From Mytilus californianus (taxonomy: Eukaryota > Mollusca > Bivalvia > Mytilida > Mytilidae), in assembly GCF_021869535.1 (NCBI RefSeq), contig NW_026262701.1:2557501-2621500 (forward strand): DNA of 64,000 bases. Direction: 5' to 3'. Positions 13,701 to 28,700 of the stretch are shown here, piece by piece. A model generated the notes under the pieces. It saw only the letters and a program-made list of their open reading frames with translations, was not told the DNA's origin and did not search any database. Within the stretch, counting starts at the first letter, position 1; each line of letters starts with the position of its first letter. The position numbers and the translations under genes were made by a program.

Positions 13701-16700
13701 CATTAATCATCTATCCACTTTAACTATGGTACCTAGGGGAGACAACATCACAATGAGAAACATTAATCATCTATCCACTTTTAACTAATGTATCCAAGAG
13801 AGACAATTTCACAATGAAGAACATCAAACAGCAAGCTCCTTTAACCAAGGTACCCAGGGAAGACAATTTTTCACTGAGGAACATTAATGAGATCCCACCT
13901 ATCACCATATCACATATCACCAAGGTAAACACCAAGGTACCATTGGGAGACAGATATACAATTATGGACATATCATCAGTGATTTCAGGTCACTTTAATT
14001 AATATCTTGCTGTAACTGTATATTTGATGTGATAAATATGCTTACATCCTATAATTGTTTACTTTTTATACATTGTGACTTGGATGGATATTTGTCTCAT
14101 TGGCACTCATACCACATCTTCTTATTTATATTATATGCAATTTGGATTTTATAGGTGCCCTACTTATGGATCCATCCCAGCTTCATGTCACATGGAAACT
14201 GATCCTAATGAACCCTGCTGTAAGGCACCTGTTTGTGCTTATGATCCATTCACAGGACAGACTTTTGTTCCTATCCCACAATTTCAACCAGCAGTAACAG
14301 GAAGTGGACAAGTTAAACCTCCATCAATAGGAGATTTGTTGAACCACACAATAAATGCAGGATCTGTTACCCTGTACCCAACTGGTTTAACTCCTTTACC
14401 ACCAACTGCAGCTACTGGTATATCAGGTGGTATTGGTAAGTAGTTGTCAAGTCTGTCAAATATACTATTAAACCTTCCTTTAAAATTATATGCAACTTTT
14501 AATTTTAACAAAAGACTTAAAACAGTTGTCCTGTAATATTAATTCTGTCAAATCCAATATGCCTTCTTTAAAGTGATAAGATCTTTGATTTTAATGAAAG
14601 AATCAATATGTTGTCGTGCAATATTAATTCAGCCAAACTATTACTGTATCTGTCATTGTTACGCAGTGAAATGACCAAATGTGCAAAATTTCAATAAAGG
14701 TTTAATTTTTTTGTCATTTTTAGTGTTCAGGTAATATGAGTATATGATCAGTTTTTACCAGAGTAACTTATTACCAACACATTTTTCTCCATTTGCTCAT
14801 ATTTTACAGGATATTGTCTGTATAAGGGCAGAAGATATACACAGGCAGAAACTTGGGATGAAGGATGTGACTTTACTTGTGTGTGTTCTGATTCAAGAAC
14901 TGGTTACTACAAATGTGTAGAAAAGTAAATATGTATATATATCATAAAACAATCAAATCTTCCATGCATATGAGAATTTATTCTTAAAAATTTAGAATAA
15001 AACCAATATTTCAAAGAGACCACAAGAACATATTACTTTTCTGTAGGACAACCAATCTTCATGGTGGTCTGAGTTTTTATGACGAGCAATTTCTATAAAC
15101 TTGGCTCAATACAGGTAACCTATATATTAAATTATTTATGTTTTTGATATTGTTTTTTTCAGCAAGATTATCTAGCAAAACCTGCAAAGTCGAGAATAAG
15201 AAATTAGGTCAAACATCTAGAAACATCTTATTTTTTTTTTTTTTTTGCTTACAAAAAACATTGTTCTTTTTTATGTATGACATCTTGTGCATTTCATTGA
15301 TTAACTGACAAATAGATATAAAAATTGTGACATTGCTGTATTGTTACTTGACATCATTGCCTAATATTTTCTAGTGTCACATCCTGTTTGTGTTTTAGAA
15401 AACAATATTAGACAGTAGGATCAAAGGGAAAATGTACAAATTGAAGATAAATGGAATTTTATAATGGAATATTATTTTCACACTTAAAACCTTTACTTTT
15501 TTTGACGCATAGATATTTAACAATTTGTGGACTGTTTTACAACATATAATTTTGATTACATTCCTTATCATTTAGAATTAATAAAGCATGATACTATGTA
15601 TATTTCAGATGTGTTCACTTTGGTAACTTGCCACAGCCTTATTGCTATTTGGTAAAGGATCCATCTAATCCTTGCTGTAAAATACCTAAATGTGAATTCC
15701 CTATAAATTTTGTCACACAGATTGGACTTATATCAACGGCAAAGCCAGCTACAGGTTTGTTTTATCTTGTTTTTGACACACGTCAAACCTTTTTTATTGG
15801 AAACCATAAAAATGAAGATTAGTGCACTTGAGATAAGAATCGCATTAAAAAAACAGTCTAAATTTTATGATGACAAATCAAAAAGAAAATAGAAGAGAGA
15901 GGGGGTACTGGCATTATAATTTTATCAATCAAACAAGCCAAAGTAATGAGGTATATAACATTGGATTTTATTGCAAATTATTTTCTTTGTTTACAACAGA
16001 CCAAGTTTAGAATATTAAAGATAATTTATGAAATAGATTAGAATAGAATCTACCAGTGGTTCAGAAAATTAATTACAGGCTTTGGAAAAGGATACAGAAA
16101 ACATTTTAGTGTCAAGTTGCAAAGATTTTGTACAAAATAAACACTAAATCAATGAGATAGGTTCTTGACATTTGTTCACTTGGAAAAATGGGTTAGAATC
16201 AACTACTGCTTGAAAAGGAAGAAAGGCCCCTATGATTTGATTAAGGTTATCTTTTGAACATTCAGAGAGTTAATGCAAGGGTTTTTTTTAGTCTGCACAT
16301 AGTATGACACTCTTCTAACATGGAACATTAGATTGGATGTCTCCATTCAAAGGGATATGACTGTATATATTTACCTCCTGCATAGTCAAACAAGGGTGTC
16401 CTTAACATAAGCTTAATAAGATATGTCCTTTGGAAATGAAGAACAGTTTTAATATTTGTCTTTTTCTATGTATATATGACTGTTGATGACATGTTTTTTA
16501 ACAGATTACTGTGAATATGGTGGTGTGAAGTATTCCCAGGGTCAGTCATGGTACGATGGATGTAGTTACAGATGTACATGTGAAAATGCTCTCGGTGGAG
16601 TTTACAGGTGTATGCAGAGGTACGTCACTAATCTTTGTTAATATGTAATTACTAAAGTAAAGATAGAACCACCTCTGTTGTTTTCGTGGTAGAGTGTTCG

Positions 16701-19700
16701 CCTCTAGTGCGGTTGGTTGTTGATTCAAACCTCAGCCGGGTCAAATCAAAGGCTTAGAAATTGGTATTTGCTGCTTCCCCCCTAAGCACACAGCATTATG
16801 GCGTAAGAGCAAAGACTGGTTGGGTCTGAGTAAGAATAATGTGTCTGGGTAAGGTGACATGTCTTCCTGTGCACTGAACATTACTTTGTGAACTAATAGA
16901 AAAACAAAGGATATGGGGTATCCATCCATGACACAAAATCAGTACATGCACAGCAAAAAAAACACAAAAAGCAAAGGAACAGTGCTTTCATCATGGTTCT
17001 TCATCTCAAAACTAGCATGTTAAAAATCTGGCTCAGTGTGTTGGTCTAGTACAAAGCAGGGTTAATATCCATATTACATTGACATTCTTGTCCTGAATAT
17101 GCATTTAATTTGCCGCTGGACATAAAACTGCCATCCATCATCATCATCTAAATCTAAATCTAAATTTAAAATAAAGATCAATGATAACCCACAAAGTCAA
17201 TCAAACAAACTGTTATATGGTCTATCAGTTTCAGACTTTGACCAGCTAAACTAATTTGGGCTTCAATGAAAAAAATAATGTACCCATTTGTTTTGTGAAT
17301 TGTCAACTTTCAGCTTGGTTTACATCCTTAATTAAATCCGTGTCATTAAAAAAGTTATGCCTCTTTAAACAGCCAAGTTCTACTTTGGTATTATCTTTTA
17401 TATTCAATTTTTATGCCCCACCTACGATAGTAGTAGGGGCATTATGTTTTCTGGTTTGTTCGTTCGTTTGTCCATCCGTCTGTCCCACTTTAGGTTAAAG
17501 TTTTTGGTCAAGGTAGTTTTTGATGAAGTTGAAGTCCAATCAACTTGAAACTTAGTACACACATTCCCTAAGATGTGATATTTCTAATTTTAATGCCAAA
17601 TTAGAGTTTTGACCCCAATTTCACGGTCCACTGAACATAGAAAATGATAGTGCGAGTGGGGCATCCATTTACTATAGACACATTTTTGTTTTAAATATAT
17701 TGACAATTGCAGCTATCATAATACTATAAAAAATGAACTTAATTATTTTCCAATGTGTGTAATTTTTTACTACCGATATAATCCTGTTCTATTTCCAACT
17801 GATATGACACTTGATTTCAGATGTCCAACATACCAGAATATTAACCCTAACTGTAAATTTGTTCCTGATCCAAATGATCCATCATGTTGTCAGATGCCAC
17901 AATGTGCACCTGTTGGGAATGTAACAGTTTCTACAGGGACAGGAAAAGTACCTACCCCTGCACCTTCTGGTGTATACCAAGGTGTAGATCATGGAACAGC
18001 AGGCAAGATATTACAATTTATACAAGGTTTCAGATATGCCTAACAAGTAGTTTCCAAATATTGTTTTAAAATAAAATTATTGATTTACTATAAACACAAA
18101 AACCTTTAAAGACTATAATGTAGGTAATTTTATTACCGCAAAGACACAATTACATACACATTCCAGGGGCGGATCCAGCCATTTTTAAAAGGGGGGGTTC
18201 CAACTATATGTCCCCATTCAAATGCTTTGATCGTCAAAAAAGGGGGGTTTCAACCCCCCCCCCCCCCCCCCCTAGATCCGCCACTGCATTCATAACTGGA
18301 TGAAAATGAGAGTGAAAAAAAAGGTTCCCCCTTAAATAGAAATTCAATAAATAATTAAATGAAATATATTATACCATTAATTTTGCTGCAATATTTGAAA
18401 GTTTTATGTACATTAGTTTTATATTTGGTTATTGATTTGTAGGGAAGTGTACATACAAAGGTAGGCAGTATACACAGGGACAGAAATGGGCTGATGGATG
18501 TGATTTTAACTGTGAATGTAAAGATGCCTCCAGAGGTTACTATGAATGTACAGACATGTAAGTGTTTATTCATGTAAACATGACACCCAACATACTCTTT
18601 CTGTAGCTAGCTGTATATATTTCTTCTTTTAAATTTTAAGTTTGCCTTTGTTTGTTTTGTCATTTTAGTAAATTACCCTCTCTTGGAAAAGAGGTAAGGT
18701 GACCTGTAGCTGTTTACAACCTCATCATTTGTCCTTTGTTAGATAGTTTCTCATTTGCAATCGTACCACATCTCCTTATTTTCATAGGAGGTGGATATAC
18801 ATGAGGCATTAAACTAGAATTCAGAGATTATTATGTGCAAGTATTACTTAAATTGATGGTCAACAGGAAAATATTTATAGAACATTAATGGAAACGTCTT
18901 TTCATTGATAGTACATCAATGGAAACGTCTTTTCATTGCTGTTTATTATTTTACCAGATGCTTGAAAGTCTCTAGTTCTGAATTAAATAGCTCACACCCT
19001 ACAGTAAGGTCCTAAATTATACTCAGTATTGGCTCATAGCCATGTCTAATGTAATTCAACAAGCATGTGTGAGAGAAAGGTACATTTTTTTATTGATTCA
19101 GCCATGCTGGATCTATGCGATCACTCTGGTTTTGGAGATGGTGCAGAATACTAAGTTGAAGACATATCATGAAACTAATTATGTGTTTTTATGACTTGCA
19201 GAAACTTTCTACACCATTTTAATCATCAACTGCAATCTTTTGACATGTTATTTGCCCTTAAATTAAGAAAAGATCGGTCGAATAGTGACTTTATTTTAGA
19301 TATACACTTGCATATAGTTCCTTTCTTAATCAAAATTTATGATGATTTACTATTTATGAATTAATTTGAAAAAGTATTTGTACATCAATTGAATCAGTTG
19401 ATAAGAATTTTGAAAGTATTATATAAGTATCTTGTGCTTGTGTAAATTATTGTTCAATGAAATGTAGGTCAACATGTGTATTAATATATCTAAGTTGATT
19501 CCCAAACTTTTTTGAAATGGTATTACTCCAATTCTTTCCATAGGCAAGTAAGAGTCAGAATGATTATTAACTGTCATGATTTTCAAATAAGTATTAATTA
19601 GAAACATCCCCAGGCTTAATTCAAAACAGTTAATATCTCATGACCTGTTACATAATTAAATAGACACAATTTATGACACACCTAACTGAATACACACATT

Positions 19701-22700
19701 CTTGACCTCAATAGTAAACCTACAAATGTATTATTTATTTTGATCTACATTACATTAAAATATTCTGTTAATTTTGCTAGCTAGCTGAATGATTATTCTG
19801 ATGTGTTTTTTTTCTCAAAGAAAATACTTAAAATGAAAAAAAATATGTATAAAAAATGCAAGCAAATTTTATTTTACTTGTAAAATCAGTGCCATTATCA
19901 TCTGACATAAGTCAATAAGCAAGTTCCAATTAATTAGTTACAATTATCAGAAATTTGGTTGAAATATTAAACAAAATGGCATAACTCTTACCTGAGCATT
20001 TTCTGCAATACAATTTATTTGTTTGTTTTACATTTATATCCCATTATATTGCTATTTAACAGTAATTGGAAATATCTCAGCATTAGGTATTTGTACATTC
20101 AGATTTGAATACAGGAAATGTATTTTTTCTTAATGAAGAATGAACACCAATTTAGATAAAAAATAGTTATTATTTTTTTTAATTTTTGTTGTTGAGAAAG
20201 TGCATTTATAAGGCCTCTTTCTGGAAATTATTAAAACCTATAATTATTAATGGCATATAAAAAACATATTACTTGTTTGACGATTTTCCTTTCCATTCTT
20301 GTCAAAAATAAAATCTGACAGAGTCTAAAATTGAAAGATCAGTATATATATATTTATATTTGCATCAATATTGCGAAATCACCTACCTTTGGACAATAAC
20401 ATAGAAATTTTACAGTAAGATTGGACATGAAAAGAGAGAAAAATTAGAAAAAAGTATGGTCAGAAAGAATATCAGACTAGCTATGAATATGGCTGGATCA
20501 CAACATCAACGATGCTTTGATTTTGTTGTGTTGTTTGGTTGCAGTCTCATTTTAACCCATATTTCTATTTATTGATATGAAAACAATGACTTATAGATAC
20601 ATAGATAATTTTTGTTGATTACAGAATGTTAAACCTTGAATTTGATCATTTCTTCTGTTGACAGGTGTCCTCGTTACAATGATGTTCCACCACAGTGTAA
20701 ACTGGTAACTGACTTCACTAATCCCTGTTGTAAGAAACCAGATTGTGACTTTACAGCTACAACAGCAAGTATCAGTGGTAACCAGACCCAATCACCAAAT
20801 CCTATACCAACACTGGCACCCAATATGCGTATGTAATTTAAATTCTTCATCAAATTTGTTTTTATTTCCATAAGGATCATAAATGATTTTTTTTTTAAAT
20901 ATCTATTTTAGAGCTGTACAAGAAAAATTACAAGAAGGATTCTGCTCCATTCTATTGAGCCTATAAGGGTTATTTTTGCTCCTGGGCCTCTTTGGTCTTT
21001 AATCCCGTCTCAATTTTTAATGATACATCTTAGCAGTCAATTTGCAAAGTAAGTAATTAAATTTTACTCAAATTAAGGTTGAATTCTCTTGTCAGATTAA
21101 AGTTGCAGTCGGAAGTGAAATAATCTGAAAGGTCTGGCAATTTTGGCTATTCACTGCTTCTTAGGGCAACTTTGGTTTTATATTTACCCAGCAAACAGTT
21201 GGAGTGCCTTCGAATGAAGATCACTTTAATAAAGATACACAAGCCTAATTAATTACCCCCGCTTTAAAAAAGTGGGGGTATTCTGTTTTACCTCTGTCTG
21301 TCCGTCCGTTTATTTAAGTCAGTTGTGATGCTTTTTCAGATTTATCACTCAACAACTTCCTGTTTATCGTCAAGTATTTTGGAGGGGGTATCATCAGTGA
21401 GCAGTAGCTCGCAGTTTCACTTGTTTTAGAATTATCTTGCTGACATTTTCATTGAATTTGTTCATTGTTCCATTTTTCACTTGGCCCTTATGTCAAACAA
21501 ATCTAAACTCATTTTAAAATATATTAGTGGCCCTGAAAAGTCTGTTAAGTCTATCAAGATCTTTTTTTGCACAATAGCCAAATAAATTTCCAGAAATGTA
21601 TGTTGCCATTTTGTCAACAGACGCCAGTGATGTCATTTTGATGGGAGATATTTATTGTACAAACAAAGAGACTGAAGTAGGTTATTCATCAGTTAATCAT
21701 AGGTTTATGTCTCTTAATAATGTTTTACACAATCGAATTATGTATTATGTATAAAAATATATATACATGTAAAGTATAATGATATTAATTTATTTTATTT
21801 GAAAATGCAGTGTTACTGAGATATCAAATAACTTATCACAGTAGAAATGAAGTCTGTTTTAAAAATTTATACATGAAAGTATTTTGATTTTTTTCCAGAG
21901 TATTGTTCCTACAGAGGAGCTAAGTACATCCAAAGTCAGACTTGGGTGGATGGTTGTACGTACAGATGCAGATGTGACGATTCTTCTAGAGGAGTTTATA
22001 CATGTAGTGAAAGGTACTTCATTGAAGTCCACAAAAGTTACAATGACTGACTGTCAAAAAAAGTAAAATAACAAAAATACAGAACTCTGAGGAAAATTCA
22101 AAATGGAAAGTCTATAATCAAATGGCAAAATCAAAAGCTCAAACACATCAAATGAATTGATAACAACTGTCATATTCCTGACTTGATACAGGCATTTTCT
22201 TATGTAGAAAATAGTAGATTAAACCTGGTTTTATAGCTAGCTAAACCTCTCAATTGTCAATATAGTTGATTTTGATGCGACTGTCATACAAGTGAGAGGT
22301 TTGGCGAGCTATAAAACCAGGTTCAATCCACAATTTTCTACATAAGAAAATGCCTGTACCAAGTCAGGAATATGAGTTGATTAGGGACTTTCCTTTTTGA
22401 ATTTTCCTCGGAGTTCAGTATTTTTGTGATTTTACTTTTTTTTGTATGACAGTCCATTGACAACGATGTGTGAACAAAACAAACAGACATGATAAGTAAA
22501 AAATTCAAAAATTGAGGTACAGCTGAAGGATAACAAAAATGAAATAATCCAGGGTATATGATTTGTATTGAGTAAAAAAGAAGCTGATAACACACTGAAA
22601 TTTTTAATAAAATGTTTCCAATTCAGTGAAATTCAGTGTTAAAAATTTAAATTTGAAATACAATCTTTTAAAAATTGAAAATGAGCTGATCGTATCTTTA

Positions 22701-25700
22701 CCTGTTTAATACATGAATAAATCATCCTAATTATCAAGGCAAATAGTCCATGAATATATCCTTCTGGAAGAAAAGATCTTGATCTCAACTTCAATAGTAT
22801 TTTTTTAAGGGGGTAGACCTCCTGGCTAAGAGGGTGTCCACTGGAAATTATTCTAAAGAAAAATTGTACCAGAGGAAAATAATCCATAATACATCCTTCC
22901 AGAGGAAAAATCTACTGTATAGAAAAGAGGATCCAATATGGAGAAGAATAACCCATGTTATATATTTTGTTAGGAAAATAACTAAATTGATTTCAGTTGA
23001 TAGAAAAATCAAAAGGGATTTTGAATTAGCAATCTTTTATGCATAATTTATTTATGATTACAAAATTTTTTACAAACAATCGTTTGTTTATGTGCGGTAT
23101 GAGCTTTAGCTAAAAACAATTATTTTTTTGACAATTTATTTTAATTTCTGTTTACAGGTGTCCAACATATCCAATGAGTTCAGCAGATTGTAAGATGGTA
23201 TCTGATCCTAAAGATCCATGTTGTCTGGTACCACAGTGTCCATCTCCTACTGGTGCCCCTAACCAGGTTCCTACCTTGGCTCCAGGCAAGATCAGTGGAA
23301 ATATCAACATTCCAACACCAAAGCCTGGATCATCTGTATCTCCTCCTTTACTCAGTATGAACACTTATTCTAATCGTTTGTAACGTTCACATTGATTGGA
23401 TAACGTCACCAATTTTTTCATGGCAATTGATGCTATGGAAATGTACGCGCAAGCTCAGATGACGATTGACATATTTTAAATGTATGATTTGACATTGTTT
23501 TCTGTCAGTTACATTAGAATGGAGATAACGTGTCACCAGTAAACTTAAACAAATCACCAATTGATGGCGTCAGAGCTTAAAATTCAATACAGTTATCTCC
23601 TAATTGCACCTCTAAAAGAATATCGTATTCTTCTCATTCCAGACAATCCCTATAAATACATTATCTTAATTTCCCTAATAAGATATGTACAATAATTATA
23701 GATTATCAATGATTCTTCAAACGAGAGGGAGATTCTTCGCTACAATCTCATCGAAGGGTGATAGCCCTTGATGATGTAGCAGAGAAACACCCCAAGTTTG
23801 AAAGACTATGGGTAATCTGTTTATTGCTATTTTCCTAGGCAACATCAATGACATAGTATTATGATGTCATACATGTCGTACAGAAGTTCTACTGACTGAG
23901 AAAATCCAATATTATGCGAGTAGCATGATATGAAAAATTATCAACGAAAAATAAAATCCTTTATCAGGCAACACCATCTTTTTCATCAGTACATGTAATG
24001 TAGAAGCAATGAAATTGTTATCTCGGATTAAAATTTGAAATTTATTTAATTGGTATTGAAAAAAGAATAAAAGCAATATTAAAACTATCTTTCTTGCTAT
24101 TCTTAACTAGGATAAAAATTGACTTTAATTTCAGTGACAAAATCTCTTTACATGTTTTAAGTTAAATTGACATTTTCAATCTTCCAGCCTTCTGTTTGTA
24201 CAAGAGTAAACAATACAAACAAGGAGAAAAATGGATGGATGGTTGTGATTATTCTTGTGAATGTACTGATGCTTCTACTGGCAAATATGTCTGTAATGAA
24301 AGGTATATATATCTATATAATGATAGAAAGTACACATATACATGTTCAGCATTTAACACAACACTTCTTTACATTTAAAAGAGTCAGAAACCAATTAGAC
24401 AATTAAACCAGAAAAGACATCCATATATTACATACAGTCTATAACAATTGACAAATGTTTATACAATATCAGTTTTAAAATATCCTGGGATAAGGCAAGT
24501 TATGAAGAATATTTACGAAGACTATCATCAATTGGCTGATAGTTCCTGTCGATCAATTCATTTGTTCTAGAATCTGTTCCTGGTTACGGCTTTGGTTTTC
24601 AATAGTTTGCATATGTGTGAAGTTAAAACTTAGTACACATGTTTGTTATGAGGGTGAACTTTTTAGAGAATATGTCAAATTAATGTTTTGACCATGATTT
24701 TGCAGTTCATTGAACATGGAAATGTGATGGTGTAAGCAGGGCATAGTGTCCATAGTGGTGTCATATGGACAAATACTCTTGCTTCTTCATATAAATGGAC
24801 AAATAAAAATAGGGAAAGGAAAGAAAAAACAACTCAGAATTAATAAAACTTTATGAAATCTCATATCTTGTTTTTTAAACAGAATAATGACTGTATTTTC
24901 AGATGTACAAGGTATACCAATATTCCAGCTAATTGTTTCTTGGTGAAGGATGCCTCCAATCCATGTTGTAAGAAACCACAGTGTACCAACAATACACCAA
25001 CACCAGGGCCATATGGTTCAACTTTGTCTCCTCCCCTTAATCCTAATACACCAACACCAGCACCAAGCTTAAAAGGTGAGACCTATCACGATAACTTCTA
25101 TATTATTCACGGAAAATTTTTCAGCCTATTTTGTTCTACTGTAGATTCATTATTATTCATTGGACATTTTTCGTGGATTTCTAACATAAAGATGAACAAC
25201 AAATTCAAATGTTCTAGGTAGTACAAATCTTCTATAGGCTTGTATGCAGACTTTCGAAAAACCAAGAAATCAAGTTTTCTTGAAAGTATGATTGTTCCTG
25301 AAGCCACGAATATTGGTACCCATGAAAATAAATGAATCCACCGTATTTAACCTTGTAAAAATGAACCGCTGGGTATAAAACAGCATGCACATCAGGAAGA
25401 AAGATAACTTCATCTGAATGGAAATATCTGATGCATATCCTTAGATTCAATTTTTAGTTTACACCAATGAATATGTTTGGGATTTTAGAGCACCCTCAGT
25501 GTCCATATTCATATGAAAATACCCATTTAGGTCAACTAGAAGCTCTCATATCATATTTGCCTGCACTCATGCATATCTTCATTTGGTAGTAACGTTTCCT
25601 GTAAGACTGTGTTACCATTGAAAACAGGCAAATGCTGTATTGTTTTCTATTCATTGGCTTTGGTTGAAATTTATATCCGCAATGGCATAGTGAGATCACT

Positions 25701-28700
25701 TTGCAGATATTTTTTTTTGTTTTTTTCTAATTTTTATTTTTGATATATCTATATTTAGAGGTGCAGCCAACTGTCAGGTCCAGGAAAATTGTGATGAAAA
25801 AGGAAGTGGGGGGGTGGGGTATACTTGTTTACTTCCATTCCTTTGTCCGTCCATATGTTCCATGAAATTTTGGTCTGAAGCTTTACGTGAGCATGCTATA
25901 CAGCTCTGTGTGATGCATTTTCTATTTATGGAATACTTATATTTCCTTACACATTACCAGTAACACTTTTTGTCATGTTTATCTCAGGAACTACAAATAA
26001 GTGTATCTTGAAATTTAGCATTATGCTTTACATCATTCATGCTATACCATACATGTGAACCTCCCGACGGGAGTACAATAATCCCGTTTTCAGGGGTCTC
26101 CTCCCGACCTCCCGTTGAAGAGAAAAAAATCCTGTGTATGAAATTTTTCATGAATGAAAAATTTCTGCCCAACATATCATCTCAGGCATCTGGTGTAACT
26201 GACATTACCTGAAGTTATATTTTACCTGTAAATCAATTAACATGCATAATTATATGGCTTCACTTGTCAGCTTGGGTGTCAAACATACTGGTAATCAACG
26301 ATTTTTACCTCAGGCTAACTGCCGTTGTGTAATAAAAACTTTGTGTATTTATTGGGTTACTTCCCTTGATTTATCCTGTTTTAAGTTACTTTCCTTTAAA
26401 TAATGAAAATTTTTAAAAGAATATAAATAAAATATAAATTGAACAAATAATCATAAAAGGATGGTAATTAAATGATTTTAAATGTCTTAGGACAAATAAA
26501 AAAATAATAATTTGAAATTTATTTGAGGGTTCTATACTTCCTTTCAAGGCTTAAATTGAAATTTATATATTAACTATGACCCTTGTAAAATTTTCTGAGT
26601 ATGCAAAAAAAAACTCTTTACAGATAATTAAACAAATGTCCTGATTGCAATGATTGTTCTATAGAATAATGATATAAAAGATGAAGTAAAAAATTTAAAG
26701 AACATACAAAAAAAAAAAAGAATGTTAGATTGAACATGTAGAATATAAAGATAGAGAAAATTTATAAGTACAAGGGTACTATAAACATAATACATTGGAT
26801 GGAAAGTTGAAGAAAACACACTTTAAAAGACAATTTTTACAGCACACAGTGGTTACATTTACGACAAAATTTATGTCGATTAAAAACCTCCTGATCTGAG
26901 TCCTAATCTCCTGACCAAAATTTCCCAATCTCCTGATCTGAGTTTCACAGTCCATCACATGTATGCTATACTGTGTGCTTCTCTTTCAATTTTATCACTC
27001 ATCCACTTCCTGTTTACTTAATACTTATAGCTATAGCTCAGTTCAACTTGTTATAATCCATGCAAGGACTAGCTACTGTGGATTCATTTATTTTCGTGGG
27101 TACCAATTTTCGTGGATTAAGGAAAACTTGCATTTTCATGGATATTGAATTTCGTGGTTTTGCCGACGTCTGCATTCAAGCCTATAGAAAATTTGTTATT
27201 CGTTGAACATTTAATTTCGTGATTCATCTGTACCCATGAAATCCACGAAAGATGGTATCCAACGAATAATAATGAATCCACAGTATTACCTAAAGTGTGT
27301 ATACATTTTTGTTTAAGGGCCAGCTGAGGCCAGCCTGCGGGTGCACGATTTTCTCACTGTGTTGAAGACCCATTGGTGGCCTTTGGCTGTTTTCTGCTCT
27401 TTGGTCGGATTGTTGTTGCTTTTTTTTTTCCATTCACTTTTTGATATTTCAGGTAAATGTGTATACAGAGGTGTTGCTTACTCTCAGGGCCAGCAATGGT
27501 TTGATGACTGTAGTCTGAAGTGTGTATGTGAAGATGGACCTGCAGGACTCTACAGATGTAGTGAAAGGTAATCATTGCACTTTGCACAATGTTGAATAGA
27601 ATGTTTATAAAACCTAAAAAGACATACAAGGTATGCCTCGTGGGATGAGTGTTGGTTACTATCAAAGACCCTTATGTTTGCTAGGTGGAAGGCCTTTGAT
27701 TATACCAGTTCGTAGTCCATGTAGAGAAAAGCATAGCTTCCTGGTTATGTATTCTATAGTGTAGCAAGCATAGTACATTTAATTTACACTTGCAAGCACA
27801 GATAAAGCACAGATATCCTTAAAATGAAGGGAAAGCCCGAGACGGCCCAAAATATAGGTGGTGCTCCTGTCATTGGAGGGAACACAACACAGTTTTGTAC
27901 ACAAATATGGCAACATGAAACACGATCGGAAATCCATTTTATGATGTCTAACCGTTTAGATACGAGGGGGAAAATAATAATTGACACACTAGCCCTGATA
28001 TTTGCCAGTCTATGCGCCATTTCTGGTCAAAATGCGCAATTTGCGCATGGTACTGGACCTTCCCGATCACTGACATTGTAAATAATTAACTGTAACTTAC
28101 ACTTGCTCATAACAATATAAAAAAGGTGATAATCAGAGACAATCCTTGGTTAACATATAGGTCAAATTTTTAATGGCATCTTCATCAGAAACTTCAAGGA
28201 TAAATATTCCCAAACTTTCTATGAATGTTGACTATACATTTTAACCAGATCTTATTTATAATCAATGTTGAATGTGGGTGACACTAGCTCAGTTTCTTCA
28301 GAATCTGTAGTCGCTCGTCAGCCTACTGAAATCAAAACAAAAATTCTTCTCTTTCCTTTGCTAGTTTTATTTTGCAGTCTGTCTGCAACCCCTTATTTAT
28401 TGTCTGGCTCTACATAAATGTCCAAAAAGTTTTAAAGACTGATTGTTCAATGTTTGATACAAGTTAAGCAGGATGTTAGATTTGATGCTATGTGTGGATA
28501 ACAGAGGTTGTTTTAGGATTAAACACCTTTTTCTGAATAAAAGTCTGATTGATGTAAAGTTCTTGGACAGTGTCAAAGTTTACAAATCATTGACCTCTAC
28601 ACAAAATGTTTTTAATCCTTTTAATTCTCAACCCAAACTTTTGATTGTTTTTTCTTTCAATTTGAACTAGCTTTCTTGGAACCCAAGGATTCCATTCTTG

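Noticed and set aside
16680..16745. Functional tRNA gene
   Set aside because: Only A- and B-box-like motifs are present; no convincing acceptor or anticodon stems, and the sequence continues into a SINE body and tail.
27824..28081. 85-codon open frame in the intron after exon A10
   Set aside because: No recognisable domain, no cysteine pattern matching the gene, no splice context; likely chance or remnant inserted DNA.
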